Shown here piece by piece: positions 36,456 to 48,119 of a stretch of 64,000 nucleotides of DNA (position 1 is the stretch's first letter; each line of letters begins with the position of its first letter). The stretch comes from Lunularia cruciata (lineage: Eukaryota; Streptophyta; Marchantiopsida; Lunulariales; Lunulariaceae), in the NCBI GenBank assembly GCA_948567375.1, contig OX419759.1, positions 3,821,303-3,885,302 of the forward strand, given 5' to 3'. The notes under the pieces were generated by a model. It had not been told where the DNA came from. It made no database searches and saw only the letters and a program-made list of their open reading frames with translations. Both the position numbers and the translations under genes were made by a program.

Positions 36456-37511
36456 TCAAATGTCCTGTGTGGAAGGACCTTGGCCTGATCGGGGAGCATA
36501 TCTGCGTAGTAGGGAGACATGGAACATTGGATGGATCTTCATATGTGGTGGTAGCTCAAGGTGATAGGCCACAGCGCCGATGCGACGAAGAATCAAGAAA
36601 GGCCCAATAAAACAAGGTATGAGCTTACGAGATCCAACTAATGTGAGGTTGGTTGTCGATAGCCACACTTGATCCCCAACATTGAACTCCATGTGCCGAC
36701 GGTGTGCATCAGCATACTGCTTTTGTCGATTTTGTGCAATCTGTAACATGTGCTTGGCGCTCTCCACACCTTGTTGGATTCTAGAAACAAATGTGTTGAT
36801 TGCATCAACCTTAGTAGTCACTGGACGGATCTTCATTAAGCTAGAAGGTGTGAAGGGATGCTCACCATACATGAGGAAGAATGGAGTGACCTGGGTGGAG
36901 GCATTCACTGAATTGTTGTAAGCAAATTCCACCAACGGTAGTAGGGTGTCCCACCTCTCTTGCTCTTCTAAGGTGAAGCCGCGTAACATGTCTTCAATCG
37001 TGCGATTAGCCCGCTCTGTTTGGCCATCTGTTTGTGGGTGGTAAGCTGTAGACATGGCCAACTTGGTTTTGAAGAAACCAAAGAGTGTTTGCCAAAACAA
37101 ACTGGTGAATTGGGTGCCTCTATCGGTGATGAGTACTCTAGACAAGCCATGATGAGCAAAGACTGCATCTAAGTATAGTTGAGCTAGTTGTGGAGTGGTC
37201 ACCTCCTTGGTGGTAGGGCGTACATGAATCATTTTGCTGAGCCGGTCCACAAAGACCATAATGGAGTCAAACCCTGAGGTGGTCTTGGATAATTCACAGA
37301 CAAGATCCATACTCACTTGTTCCCAACGTTGGGTAGGAGTGGAGAGAGGTTGAAGGAGCCATGCATGAGGTTGATTAGAAGCTTTGTTCTGTTGACAAAG
37401 TAGGCAGCTATGCACATAGTCCATCATGTCGTTGCTCATCTTGGGCCAATAGTAATGGCGCTTGACTGCATCCAAGGTCTTGTCTACTCCGACATGAGCT
37501 GCAATGGCCAA
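36456..37511 (-). CDS. G2 integrase (open frame)
   Basis: 351 open codons. Zinc-binding part: AAHVGVDKTLDAVKRHYYWP and HSCLLCQQNK. Core: MDLVCELSKT (Asp), VLITDRGTQFTS (Asp), YHPQTDGQTERANRTIED (Glu). GPY/F-like tail: CFIGPFLILRRIGAVAYHLE and IHPMFHVSLLRRY. Catalytic residues are intact, but the element around it is broken, so activity in place is unlikely. Confidence 0.9.
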   Translation of the reverse strand: MAIAAHVGVDKTLDAVKRHYYWPKMSNDMMDYVHSCLLCQQNKASNQPHAWLLQPLSTPTQRWEQVSMDLVCELSKTTSGFDSIMVFVDRLSKMIHVRPTTKEVTTPQLAQLYLDAVFAHHGLSRVLITDRGTQFTSLFWQTLFGFFKTKLAMSTAYHPQTDGQTERANRTIEDMLRGFTLEEQERWDTLLPLVEFAYNNSVNASTQVTPFFLMYGEHPFTPSSLMKIRPVTTKVDAINTFVSRIQQGVESAKHMLQIAQNRQKQYADAHRRHMEFNVGDQVWLSTTNLTLVGSRKLIPCFIGPFLILRRIGAVAYHLELPPHMKIHPMFHVSLLRRYAPRSGQGPSTQDI

Positions 37512-37829
37512 ATCATGACATTCCGCTAGAATGGTGGTGCGTAAGTCCAGGACATTTGGGATCCATAATCTGCCATCCCAAAAGGTGAGTCCTTGGGTGC
37601 TGGTGACACCTTTGGACGATTGCGCTTCTAAAATCTATGGATCAGTTTTTGTAGCAGCTAGAATCTCTTGCCAGAATTCAGGGTTAATCTTAACCTTTGC
37701 CACCAAGTTGTTGGCCATTGGCATATGGGTGAATGCATCTGCCAGTTGTTTCTTACCTTCCACGTAGGTGATTGTCCTGTTGAAGCATTGTCACCACTTT
37801 GCCCACCAAATTTGGCGACGAGATAGATC

Positions 37830-39133
37830 CTTCTACGTCTTGAGATAGACTAGAGGTTTGTGGTCTGTCCTACTACAAATGCCTTCTCGCCCAGGTAGTG
37901 CTTCCAATGCTTGGTTGCTAGAACGATGGCCAGCTCTTCCCGTTCTGTGGTATGGTAGTTGTGCTCTGCCGGTAACAACTTTTGAGAGAAATATGCAATT
38001 GGATGCCATCCGTCATGCCACTCTTGTTGTAGGACTGCTCCTATTGCTACGCCTGATGCATCTATAGCCAACTTGATTGGACGTTTTGGGTCATATCACT
38101 TCAAGATTGGTGCATGTAGCAAGGCGGCCTTCAATTTTTGAAAGGGCAACTCTTGTGTGGTTCCCCATGTCCACTTCTTCCCCTTGCCAAGTAGTGCCGT
38201 TAAAGGCTATGCAACCTTGGAGAAGGTCTTGACAAATCTACGATAGAATCCCGTCAACCCCAAGAAGCTCTTAAGTTGAGTCTGATCTTCTAGGGCACTC
38301 CATTTTTGAATGACCTCTATTTTATCTGTCAATACTTGAATGCCCTCTGCACTTACTCTATGCCCTAAGTAGTCTACTTCAGACTTGCCAAACTCACACT
38401 TTGAGATTTTGGCGTACAACTGATTTTGTCTTAGAATCTGGAGGACCTCTCATAGATGTTGTTTGTGTTCTGTCATTGTACTACTATATACTAAGATATC
38501 ATCCAAGAAGACAATAACAGACTTATCCAAGTAAGGACAAAATATGTCATTCATTAGGCTCATGAAAGTGACAGGCGCATTGGTGAGGCCAAAAGGCATC
38601 ACAAGATACTCAAAGTGGCCATACTTGGTTCAAAAGGCAGTTTTGTACACATCCTCCTCTGCAATTTGGATTTGATTATAACCGCTTTGCAAGTCCAGTT
38701 TGGTGAAGTATCTCGCTCCATGGAGTTGATCAAATAGGTCATCCATGCGAGGTAAGGGGTATTTGTTCTTCAATGTTTGCTGATTGAGACCCCGATAGTC
38801 AACGCACATGCGCATTGTACCATCCTTCTTCTTCACAAACAAGACATGGGCCCCATATGGTGATACGCTAGGTTGGATGAACCCTTTCTGTAGCATCTCC
38901 TCAATTTGAGTCTTACACTCCTCCAACTCATGAGGTGATAGGCGATATGGGGCCTTACAAGGAGGTGTCTTCCCCGGGAGTCTCTCTATTTTGTGATCTA
39001 CTCGCCTTTTAGGTGGTAATCCTGAGGGTAGATCATCGGGAAAGACATCTTGAAACTCATCTACCACATCCTTCAATTTCTCAGGAATTTTTCCAGCAAG
39101 TTGTGCACTTTGGACTTCTCTTATTAGACCCAT
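37830..39133 (-). pseudogene. G2 reverse transcriptase and RNase H
   Basis: Starts with [18 protein letters not shown], then [52 protein letters not shown]. After a stop at an Arg/Thr junction: [19 protein letters not shown] and [15 protein letters not shown]. Then [20 protein letters not shown] and [14 protein letters not shown]. RNase H: KLAIDASGVAIGAVLQQEWH and REELAIVLATKHWKHYL. The four or five stops inside this region all sit where related proteins have Gln, Arg or Trp; it is otherwise one frame. Confidence 0.9.
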
Positions 39134-39226
39134 AAAACAACTATTGATCTTACAGACAATTGTTGTCCCTACGACATATAGAGGCAGTTTCTGCCTGTGT
39201 GATTTTTCTTTAATCCCAATGATTGA

Positions 39227-39562
39227 CTATTGGTGGGTTCTCACTACTTTCTTCCTCCAATCCACCATTGGGTTGTACTGCTCCATCCATGGCATGCCTA
39301 AAATTGCATCATAACGGGCTAACTGTATCACTCGCCACTCAATTGCTTCCTGATATTCTCCTACAGAGAGGGTTACCCGTCTAGGTAATGATTCAATCCT
39401 CTCTGTTTGCCCATTTGGTAACTCTACTTCTTCACTTCCATCTCTCTCTAGATCCATTCCCAATCTTATTGCAACAGAGCAAGACAAGAAATTCTCTGTT
39501 GCTCCCGGATCTATTAATACTCTCACTTGATTACCTTCTAGGATTCCATTTACGACAATCAA
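39227..39562 (-). pseudogene. G2 protease
   Basis: VRVLIDPGATENFLS replaces the usual DSGA with D-P-G-A; the Asp is kept. YDAILGMPWMEQYNPMVDW is the typical gypsy flap region. Open for 111 codons and in the same frame as the reverse transcriptase. Confidence 0.8.
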
Positions 39563-39689
39563 GTGTGAGGTTGCCTTTCGGGATCTTTGCGCATTATTCT
39601 TCTTCCTTCCCTCACTTCTCTGCTTCTTTATTGAGCCAGTAAGGCCGCAAGGTACATTTACTGGCGATCTTTGTTTTCCAAAGTGGTTT

Positions 39690-40746
39690 CTACCTCCTCC
39701 TCTTCAATGTACCTCTCCATGTTGTTCAAAGATTGTCTGTACAAAGGCCGAGGGCCTCTAGGGAAACGAGTGCAACAATTGGTAGATATGTGCCCAATAC
39801 GGCCACAATTGTAACAACGGTGTTGTTCTCCTCGAGTCCCTTCTCCTCGTGGGACTCCATCTCTTCGTTCTTCTACCCGCCCCCGCTCTCCTTGAAGCGG
39901 CCGTGCTCCTTGATCCTGGAATCAAAGGCTGCCCAATTCCATCGGTACTAGTCCACCCATGTGTGGCATTTCTGCCCGATAATGTTGAGGTGGAACTACT
40001 CCTTCACCTCCACCTAATGCTCCTACTATTCTTTGCGCACAAGCAATGGCTTCAAATACCGTGCGAGGGTTTTGCACCATGACTTCTTGGCAAATCTGCT
40101 CTTTCAACCCTCGTTTGAAATTGTCAAGAGCCTCTACTGGACTCATGTTGGTAATTGCGACTTGTAGATCCAGAAATGCCTCCACATACTCATGTACGCT
40201 ATTCTTCTGTCTCAATCCACATAGTCGGGTTTGAGCCATCGGCACAGAATCCACCGATTGGAAATTCTTTAGCAGTCCTTCTTGCATCGCTGTCCATGTG
40301 ACCTCCCTTCTCTCGGCCAGCATGGATCGTTCCCAAGCATCATACCATGTGAGTGCTTTATCGGTCAAGTACCCACATGCAAACACGCTTGCAGCATGCT
40401 CTGTGATCTCTGTTGAGAACAATCAAAAATATCAATTCATTCTTGAGATCCAATTTTCCACTACTCCCATCATATGCTGCCCCTTGTAAGGCTTGATGTT
40501 GCAGGTCTTCTTCATCCGGAGTAGCAATGTGGCTTCATCGTTGATAGGGTTTGTAGGCACAGGTGCCTCTCCAAGTACTTCAGTCGCAAGTACTGGGTTT
40601 TGAGACGGCTCTTCTCCTTGCATAGCTTGATCGTTCTTGAGGATCTGCACTTGACTTTGTAATGTCTCCATGGTCATCTTAATCTCTCGAAATTCATTCA
40701 GCATCCCTTGCATTCCTTGCACCAGCTCTTGCAACTACGGATCCAT
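39690..40746 (-). pseudogene. G2 gag with zinc knuckle
   Basis: The ancestral start is probably ATG at 40744-40746 (M-D-P), followed at once by TAG where Gln is expected, then LQELVQGMQGMLNEFREIKM. Capsid: YLTDKALTWYDAWERSM, SVHEYVEAFLDLQVAITNMS, DNFKRGLKEQICQEVMVQNP (39922-40422). Zinc knuckle: HRCYNCGRIGHISTNCCTRF (39775-39835), a perfect C-x2-C-x4-H-x4-C. One frame change lies between capsid and protease. Confidence 0.85.
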
Positions 40747-41336
40747 GGTTCCTGCAACACCCAATTGCTAACATCTACTTCAACACAGAGTCAATATAAT
40801 CACTCTGGAAGGTGCAAAAATTATCGGAACTACCATTGGGATCTCAGAAGCTATCACTCGTTGAAAATACTCCTCACCAAAATTCCTAACCACAAAATCT
40901 CTAAACATCACTTTTGGCCTCACTACATAACGGATTTCTACTTGAGTGTTGAAAGGGAGAGGATTTGGGACATTCATATCCATATTATCATAATAGAATA
41001 TAGATTGTCAAATCCCACTCTCTATCATATATCACCACAGGTAGAATCACCGGATTTGGTGAGTTCATCACTCTGTCCATGAATTCCGCATCAAAGTGAT
41101 AAACTAGCAATACCCTCATCTACTCACGCTAGATGTACATAACCTTGATGTGGAATGGGTTTGAAAATGGAAAGCTAGGTGCGGGAAATTGTCTCCTCGG
41201 CGCATCCATCCCATCCGCTCTCTAAAGCCCTTCCTAAGTCTAGCGATTACTCTATATTCTCCACCTCAAATTACTTAGTTTCAGTAGTTTGTGCTATTCC
41301 AAGAGGGGTGATCCACTCTCTTGGACTAGAACACTC

Positions 41337-41348
41337 GCTCTGATACCA
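41337..41348 (-). promoter_or_regulatory. G2 primer-binding site
   Basis: TGGTATCAGAGC on the - strand beside the 5' LTR, matching initiator tRNA-Met. Confidence 0.9.
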
Positions 41349-41349
41349 T

Positions 41350-42085
41350 TGTAATACTCCAAGGACAAGAGAAGAGAGAAAACACAGATTGCACACTCAA
41401 CCTTTGATGCCCCAAGGGAGCACCTTCTCTTTATTATATAGACAAAGAGGATCTCCTCCAAGGAAGCTCCACCATAGGATTAGGGACACAGATAGGTGAC
41501 ATGTCAGCAAGCTCCACCCTTGGATTACTTACTTGGATGGGTGACCTGTCTGGTCTAGCTCCTATCTGGTTGGTCAAACAAGCTTTGACCGGAGGGAATC
41601 TTTTAGGGAATCTTCCTGTAGGAATCTCAAAATCACATGAGTAAGGTACCATTGGAAAGCTCTCGACGAGACAAAGCAGGGGGAAAGAAGGCTAGCCTTT
41701 CCTCCGTTGGGGGGGAATCTGCACATTTTCAAGGCCTAATTCATCCATTTAGGCCTCTAAAATTGCCTTCAAAGATTTCAAGCATATTTTGGTTCCTACG
41801 CTATTAGTAGAAGTCCACTTTTGGTGATACCTCTTTCTGATCTGTTTAGTCCATCATGTGTAACATCCTTCCAGATGTTACCAAACCAATTCTCACCTTT
41901 AAATCATATGTCTAGCTATAGGTTCTAAGGTTCTCAAGTTTATTTCAATTTCTGCCCTATTTGTAGAAGTACTCTTTTGGTGATACTTCTATCTGATCTA
42001 TTTTGACCATCATGTATAACATTATTCTAGAAGTTACCAAACCAATTTTCACATCTAGATCATATGGCTAACCCTTGGTATTACA
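41350..42085 (-). repeat. G2 5' LTR
   Basis: 736 bp partner of 35486-36220. Its outer 45 bp are part of the 160-bp tandem duplication at 42041-42360. Confidence 0.95.
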
Positions 42086-42360
42086 TGGACCAAGGGTGTA
42101 ATCCAAGCAGCCCACGCTCACCTAGATGGACTCCAAGTAGACCACTCTCCCTAGTAGCTACTGGTTGTGTCCCAAGAATACCATATCCACTCGGTCCATT
42201 ACCAATTTTCACATCTAGATCATATGGCTAACCCTTGGTATTACATGGACCAAGCGTGTAATCCAAGCAGCCCACGCTCACCTAGATGGACTCCAAGTAG
42301 ACCACTCTCCCTAGTAGCTACTGGTTGTGTCCCAAGAATACCATATCCACTCGGTCCATT
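42041..42360. repeat. 160-bp tandem duplication across the G2/G1 junction
   Basis: 42041-42200 and 42201-42360 are identical except for one visible change (caaggg at 42091 against caagcg at 42251). The unit holds the last 45 bp of the G2 LTR plus 115 bp of G1. It must postdate the G2 insertion and is young. Confidence 0.95.
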
Positions 42361-42439
42361 ACACCCAGCATGTGCCTAAATCGTCTTGATAGGCACAAGG
42401 CTCACAAGTGTTCGAGTGGTGATGCCTATCAAGCACATC

Positions 42440-43500
42440 CTACGCTACTCTACCAACCCAAGGCTCATAATCCTGGTCAAATAGTTCAGGTCCATAGCCT
42501 GACCTAACACTTGATGCCTAGATGCCTTTGACACTACTGGAACAACGGTAATATTGGTGCAAAAACCCATTGCCCGCTCTCTCTCATCAACGTTAGGCTC
42601 CACCAACTACTATAACTATGAGTCCCAAACAAGTCCAGGTCTTCCCTCTCAAAAAGCATGAGAGCCTGGGAAACTCATGAGTGTGGAAAATGCAGCTCTA
42701 AACTATCCAACTAGGTTCACAACAACCATAGGTGACCTATCAGCCACTACCACTATTTGAGACTGACTCCCAATATCCAAGATATCATCAACAAGGATGT
42801 GGTCAAGTCGTTGAATCTCATCATAAGCACATTGTAAAACCTCTCTGGGTAAGAGGTTTGTCCACCAAAGACAAAGATGATGAGCCCATGATCCCACTCT
42901 GGTTGCATCTAACAATACAACAAGTCCCATCCAAGAATGGACTTGATGTGTACTTGCCACCACTCAAGTGCAAGAATCACACATCAAAGGAACGTTCTCC
43001 AAAAGGTTAGTTGGAAAAATGGACTAATGAACCTGGAGATGTCGTAGTATCCGTAACATCTCCCAAAACACACCAAAATGAGGATCTTGAAGACCCAAAC
43101 CTCGGCCCGCACGTGTATGTCCCTGACATGGCTATCCAGAAATCACCAAGTGAATAGGCCCATGTCTCTCTAGATCATGTACCCCCAGTAAAGAAATGTC
43201 TACTGGTAGGACCTTCTGGTAACCTCTGATTGCTAACATCAATAATAACTCTGGATACCGATAGGCCAAGTGTGCCATATGATGTAGAGAGACTCGCCTA
43301 GCAATTTCATCTCTTGCTGCATACAAGTACCTATGTACTTGTATACCCGCTTGTAATACCACAACTAGTTTGGTGCTAATCCCACCAAACAACTCCAGTA
43401 GACATATCCCCTCTACTGGATATTGCCAAGCAATGAGTGCGATATCCAAAGGTGTCAAAGTAATAGACTCTAGAGGCTCATCCTTACACTCATCTGCCAA
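42440..43500 (-). pseudogene. G1 C5-cytosine DNA methyltransferase
   Basis: Enzyme family that transfers a methyl group from S-adenosylmethionine to cytosine C5 in DNA. Motif I: GICLLELFGGIST (43370-43410). Then HRYLYAARDEIARRV (usually the acidic residue binding the cofactor) and LPVDISLLGVHDLERHGPIH. Motif IV: HLVISG, a TAG where Trp is usual, PCQGHTRAGRGLGLQD, with the catalytic Cys at 43126-43128. Motif VI: LLENVPLM, ENV at 42991-42999. Motif VIII-like: TRVGSWAHHLCLWWTNLLP (42845-42895). Motifs IX/X: RERAMGFCTNITVVP, SKASRHQVLGQAMDLNYLT (42470-42590). Order I-IV-VI-VIII-X is the conventional one, unlike plant DRM enzymes. Spacing IV to VI is about 43 residues, as in true enzymes. Three stops and one or two frameshifts: a dead copy. 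It sits between G1 protease and reverse transcriptase. Confidence 0.85.
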
Positions 43501-44909
43501 CGGTACAAAGGCTCCACTCCAAGCCTATTGCACCAACTGATCTACATGTTGCTATAACACCTCATCTAAACTCCACAATGAAACATCCAAGGTGGATGGA
43601 ACAATTCTACTCATGCTCTAAATCTGAGTTATCTCCTCTGATACTAGAGTATCCTCTGCATGGGCGTTCCCCTCCAACAAGTCACTAGGCCAAGTAACTG
43701 CACCACTAAAAGCTAAAACTGATGTTTCCATGGTCCCGGACTGTAGTGAGCCAAGACTATTACTACTAAAGCATATTGGTAGGAAACATACCCATCCCTC
43801 CCCAGACTGCCAACCTGGTCTATAGGAGATTGTCTCCTCCCAATAGTCAATACCATAGGGTATAACACTGCTCCCCCAACTAGCACATCAAATGACTCAA
43901 CTATTGTTATATAAGCCTAAGCTCTCACCACCGAGCTATCAGTCGGATGACCAGGCTGAACCTAGACAACAAGCTCCCCATGTGCGATGTACTGTGTTGA
44001 ACTACCACCTAGAGATGTTTGGATCTGAAATGGATACCGCTCTACATTGGTCTTCCGTAACTCCCGATCAACTACAATAGTCTTCCCCAACATAAGAGGT
44101 TGTGCACCAGAGTCTAACAAGACTCTCTATGGTGTATAGACCTTCCCTGAAGGTCCCACCAAACAGAAAATCCCCCTCTAGTTATCCAATGGAACAACAC
44201 CAGGTGTGAACCGCACTCTCTCAAAGGTCGGTCTAGTTGGCAACTCCTCCATTCTAGCCGTTATTGCCTACCATAAACCACTGGTTGCTGAACGGATCCC
44301 ATGCTCCTCAACCAAGTTAGTTCAACTATCAACCACCTCTGCTCTAGTAGTAGGAACCGCATCATCCCTATTCTCACAAAGCGTGGCAACCAACCAAAAT
44401 ATTGGGGTTGGGTCAACTCCCAATGTAAACATGTCACTGGTTGAAAACAAAGGGCACCACATAATCAGCTGAGCCGCCCCCAACATTGTGCTAGACTTAG
44501 TCTGTGTAGTAGCAAGTAGTTGACTAGCAAGTAGTCCATCATGCACTCCATCACCACCTATCACACTTGCACTTGGACATCTAGGAGCAATGGATGTCGT
44601 TTGCAATACCTCAGATAGCATGAAAGACTGGAGAATTCTGACCTGTCTCCCAACCTCTCCTCTTTGTGGGTCCAACTCCATTGATGCTCCTCTAGGCTCT
44701 AGAGCACGTACTGGCACTCCTAGTCATTGCTGCAAATGCATCCACCTATGCTGCTCTGCACATGAAGTCCAAAGTATCTCTGTCACTCACATATGAGGTG
44801 GAAGTATCAGCACCCGAATCTGATCTCCTTTGAGCAATAGCCATACTAGCCAATCTCTACTCCAATTGCTCAAACCGAGTTGCCATAGTTGTATCAAAAG
44901 TAAGGGTAG
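43501..44909 (-). pseudogene. G1 protease and linker to the methyltransferase
   Basis: Upstream part reads TTMATRFEQLEQRLASMAIA (near 44860) and ARVLEPRGASMELD-like pieces, a coiled linker. The retropepsin motif is VLLDSGAQPLMLGKTIVVDR (about 44070-44130), followed by PFQIQTSLGGSS and, further on, ITIVESFDVLVGGAVLYP (about 43855-43915) and RPGWQSG. The catalytic D-S-G-A is intact. Many stops break the frame. The solo LTR at 44910-45564 cuts it from gag. Confidence 0.7.
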
Positions 44910-45564
44910 TGTAATACCAAGAGCTAGCCATGTGATCTAGATGTGAAATTTGGTTTGGTAACATTTAGAATGATGTATACATGATGGTCAAAATAGATAA
45001 GTTAGAAGTATCACCAAAAGAGTACTTTTACTAATAGGGCAGAAACCAAAATAGACTTGAGAACCTTAGAATCAATAGCTAGACATATGATTTAAAGGTG
45101 AGAATTGGTTTGGTAACATCTAGAAGGATGTTACACATGATGGACTAAACAGATCAGAAAGAGGTATCACCAAAAGGGGACTTCTACTAATAGAGTAGAA
45201 ACCAAAATATGCCTGAAATCTTTGAAGGCAATTTCGGAGGCCTAAACGGATGAATTAGGCTTCAAAAATGTGCAAATTCCCCCTTCCTCTCCAAACAAGG
45301 CTGGCCTTTCCTCCCCCTCCCCCCCCCCCCCCCCCCGCTTTGTCTTGTCGAGAGCTTTCCAATGGTACCTTACTCATGTGATTCTGAGATTCCTACTAGA
45401 AGATTCTCTAAAAGATTCCCTCCGGTCAAAGCTTGTTTGACCAACCAGATATGACCTAGGATCCTCTTTGTCTATATAATAAAGAGAAGGTGCTCCTTTG
45501 GGGCATCAAATGTTTGAGTGTGCAATCTGTGTTTTCTTTCTTCTCGTGTCCTCAGAGTATTACA
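44910..45564 (+). repeat. Solo LTR of the G2 family, opposite orientation
   Basis: Begins TGTAATACCAAGAGC and ends AGTATTACA, the reverse complement of the G2 LTRs, with about 80 bp missing near 45455. Flanks ggtag / agtag are a likely target duplication with one mismatch. A run of about 19 C lies at 45318-45336. No internal region: left by recombination between two LTRs. Confidence 0.9.
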
Positions 45565-47089
45565 AGTAGGTACTACACCCCTACTAGGTGTAGATCCTCT
45601 ACCACCACCTCTACCACCTCTTCCTCGATGAATTGGAGCTCTTCTACTACATACCATAGCAGCCTTATCACTCCATAACTTTGGGTGTAGGTCAAAACAC
45701 CAATCACTAGTGTGACCAAATCTGTGGTAATGCTCACACTGCCTCCGTGTTGGCTGTGATGCATTAGAGGTATTAGGTCCTTTGCATTGAGTACACTCTT
45801 TCCTATGGTGAGGTCCACCACAAGTCCAACAAGCAACACCACTACTCACTGGCTATTGTTGACCCAAAAATGAAGGTAAAGGTCTAACTACAATAGGCCT
45901 TCTACTTGCTCCATAGGACTTGTGCGGTCCACCTTGTCCTCAAAAACCAATTGGGCATGGTGCACTCTATTGTACTCTAGAAGAACTCACAGCCATGGAT
46001 GAGGTCTCCCCACCAAATCCAGATGTCACAACTCTCTCCTCCACCATGTTGAGCTCAATATGCTCAGCTAAACCAAAGACCACTACCAAAGTAGGCAAAG
46101 TAGCATGTGACAACATAGCATCACAAACTCTATGTTGCAACTCCTTGTCCAGTATCACATACCAAAACTAGATTTCTTGGACCTCAATAACTCCCTGAGT
46201 GAAACTAATCTGCCATCTCATGCGGGTATAAGCCTCACGTAAGCTCTCTCCAGCCTTCCGCTAGAACTCCTACAAGCTTCTCAACTTGTCAGTTCACACT
46301 CCCTAGTAGTTCTATCTCAAATATTGGAAGAACTCCACCATGGGGTTAAACCCTAGTACCACACCACCTCTTGCAATGGTACATCCACTCATGGTAACAC
46401 TAACTCCAGCTAGTGCACATCCACTAGCTCCACCAACACTACTTAATTTGGAACTCATAGGTACAGCCAATCTACTCTTGGCCACCAAAATTGAAGTGAT
46501 AGAGATATAATTTGGAGACCAATACTATCTCCATAACTCAATCTCCTCCAAATGAGCTCTCTTGAACTCATGGTAGTCATCCATCAATGGACCTTCCAAA
46601 TGTTGAAACAACCCTTTCCATGCCAGAAAGGGTATAAACAACATCAAGTTCCACATCTATTGCAGATCATACCAACTATCAAACTCTTGGATGAAGTCAT
46701 CCAACTCAATGGTACCCATTGTACCAGAGTAACGCCTAGGGCCCTTGGAGGCCCCATAAATCTCAACCAAGTACCACAACAACGGTGTAGACACAACAAG
46801 TGCAATTTGAACTCCAACTCTTGTGTTGAACTCCAACTTAGAGTGAATCTCCTCCCTCACTGGGACCTAAGAATAAAGGTTGATATCGAGCACTACTCCA
46901 GGTAAACCCACTACATACCGTAGGGCTATCTCCTCTAGAATCCCCAAGAACTCCGTCATGACAAAGTAATTGTAACTGCAACCGCAACCGCAAACTACAA
47001 CAGCAAGTACTCCACCAAGTGCCAACACTAACCAAGCACCACCAAGTGCAAACACTAACTAAACACCACCAAGTGCCAACACCAACCGA
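45565..47089 (-). pseudogene. G1 gag (capsid and zinc knuckles)
   Basis: Capsid: GTIELDDFIQEFDSWYDLQ (46657-46720), LMDDYHEFKRAHLEEIELW, NPMVEFFQYLR, KAGESLREAYTRMRWQISFT and IELNMVEERVVTSGFGGETS. The nucleocapsid part reads ACWTCGGPHHRKECTQC and QCEHYHRFGHTSDWCFD (45720-45835), two Cys/His knuckles, then an Arg/Gly-rich tail. About a dozen stops are spread over it. G4 is inserted at the start (47089). Confidence 0.75.
47005..47089. repeat. 27-bp coding minisatellite of G1 gag, part 1
   Basis: About three units of 'caccaccaagtgccaacacc' plus 'aaccgag'. Read on the - strand they give LVLALGG-type repeats. Continues at 59858-59965; G4 landed inside the array. Confidence 0.9.
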
Positions 47090-48119
47090 TGTCGTGGGGA
47101 ACATTTGGTCTTGAGAGTGCACTGAGCAAATGGCTACTTGTGCTTAGTTTTCCTTATTGTCTTTCTTTTGGATTTTCCCGTAGAGTGACATTCCTTCCCT
47201 ACTCCTGGATTGTCGGGAATTTGTCTCTATATGAACTTCTTGTTTCAGTTTCCCTTAGGTTGGCTCTCCCTGAAGGTTTTGTTTTATCCTTGACTTTTGC
47301 AAAACTAATCTTTTCATGCGAGTCTGGTGTTATGGTTTCTACCTCTGCTTGGTCTCATATTCTATTTTCAAGTCAAGTTCAAGCTATGGTTTGAGATCTG
47401 GCAGTTCATAGACCTAGTTTAGGTGGCCCTTTGATAAAATAAAATAAAATAAATAAATGACAACTAAGTGATCTAACTGAACATAAACTCGGGCACCCAG
47501 ATCATTTAATTATGCTATTCACTTGGACCGGACTAAGAGCTCCTAGAATGGAGTTTTCCTCAACTCTAGTCACAATTCATAACACAAATCCGCTTCCAAG
47601 ACTCATTATTCACAAGAATTTCAACAACAAAGTTCACAAGGTTGGATAAGTCAAATAGTTCTAGTCAAGGCAATGCCTGCGCTAAGGTTGCAACTGCTCA
47701 TCAACTCAGCTTGGCACTTCACATATACTCTGTCCGACAGCAGACAAGGCAACTCACCCTCCGAACCTCTTCATTCTCCTATGCCTTGTTTTGCAAATCA
47801 GATTCACTCCATTCAGACAGGCCAACCAACTTCAAATATTTTCTTGCCCTTGCTCCAGATGAACTGATCCACTTCAAAATTCTCCTCCTCTTCTTCTTGA
47901 CTTCAAGAGATATCCTTTGGCAACTTGTGCAGCAAATCCCCTTCAGACCTGCAAAACTTCTCTATTGTCTAAATCTCATGTCCTCTTGCTTCCCTGCAAA
48001 ATTTTTTTCTCTTCAACTTCTACCCAAACCCCTTCAGACTTGCGAAAATTTCTCTTCTGTCCAAGCACTTCTTCTCCTGCACATTGTTCATTCCTTTGAG
48101 AGAAAACTCTTTTTCTCCC

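Larger units (their letters stand above)
35486..42085 (-). mobile_element. G2: chromodomain Ty3/gypsy element (chromovirus)
   Basis: LTRs 35486-36220 and 41350-42085 (TGTAATACTCC...GGTATTACA), flanked by tggat (35481-35485) and tggac (42086-42090). Primer site at the right LTR and polypurine tract at the left LTR give - strand orientation. Order: gag, zinc knuckle, protease, reverse transcriptase, RNase H, integrase, chromodomain. Total 6.6 kb. The integrase frame is fully open; gag and pol have a few transition-type stops and two frame changes. It splits G1 between the methyltransferase and reverse transcriptase. Confidence 0.95.

Noticed and set aside
29362-41348. tRNA-like matches TGGTATCAGAG
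   Set aside because: They are retrotransposon primer sites beside LTRs; no tRNA cloverleaf surrounds them.
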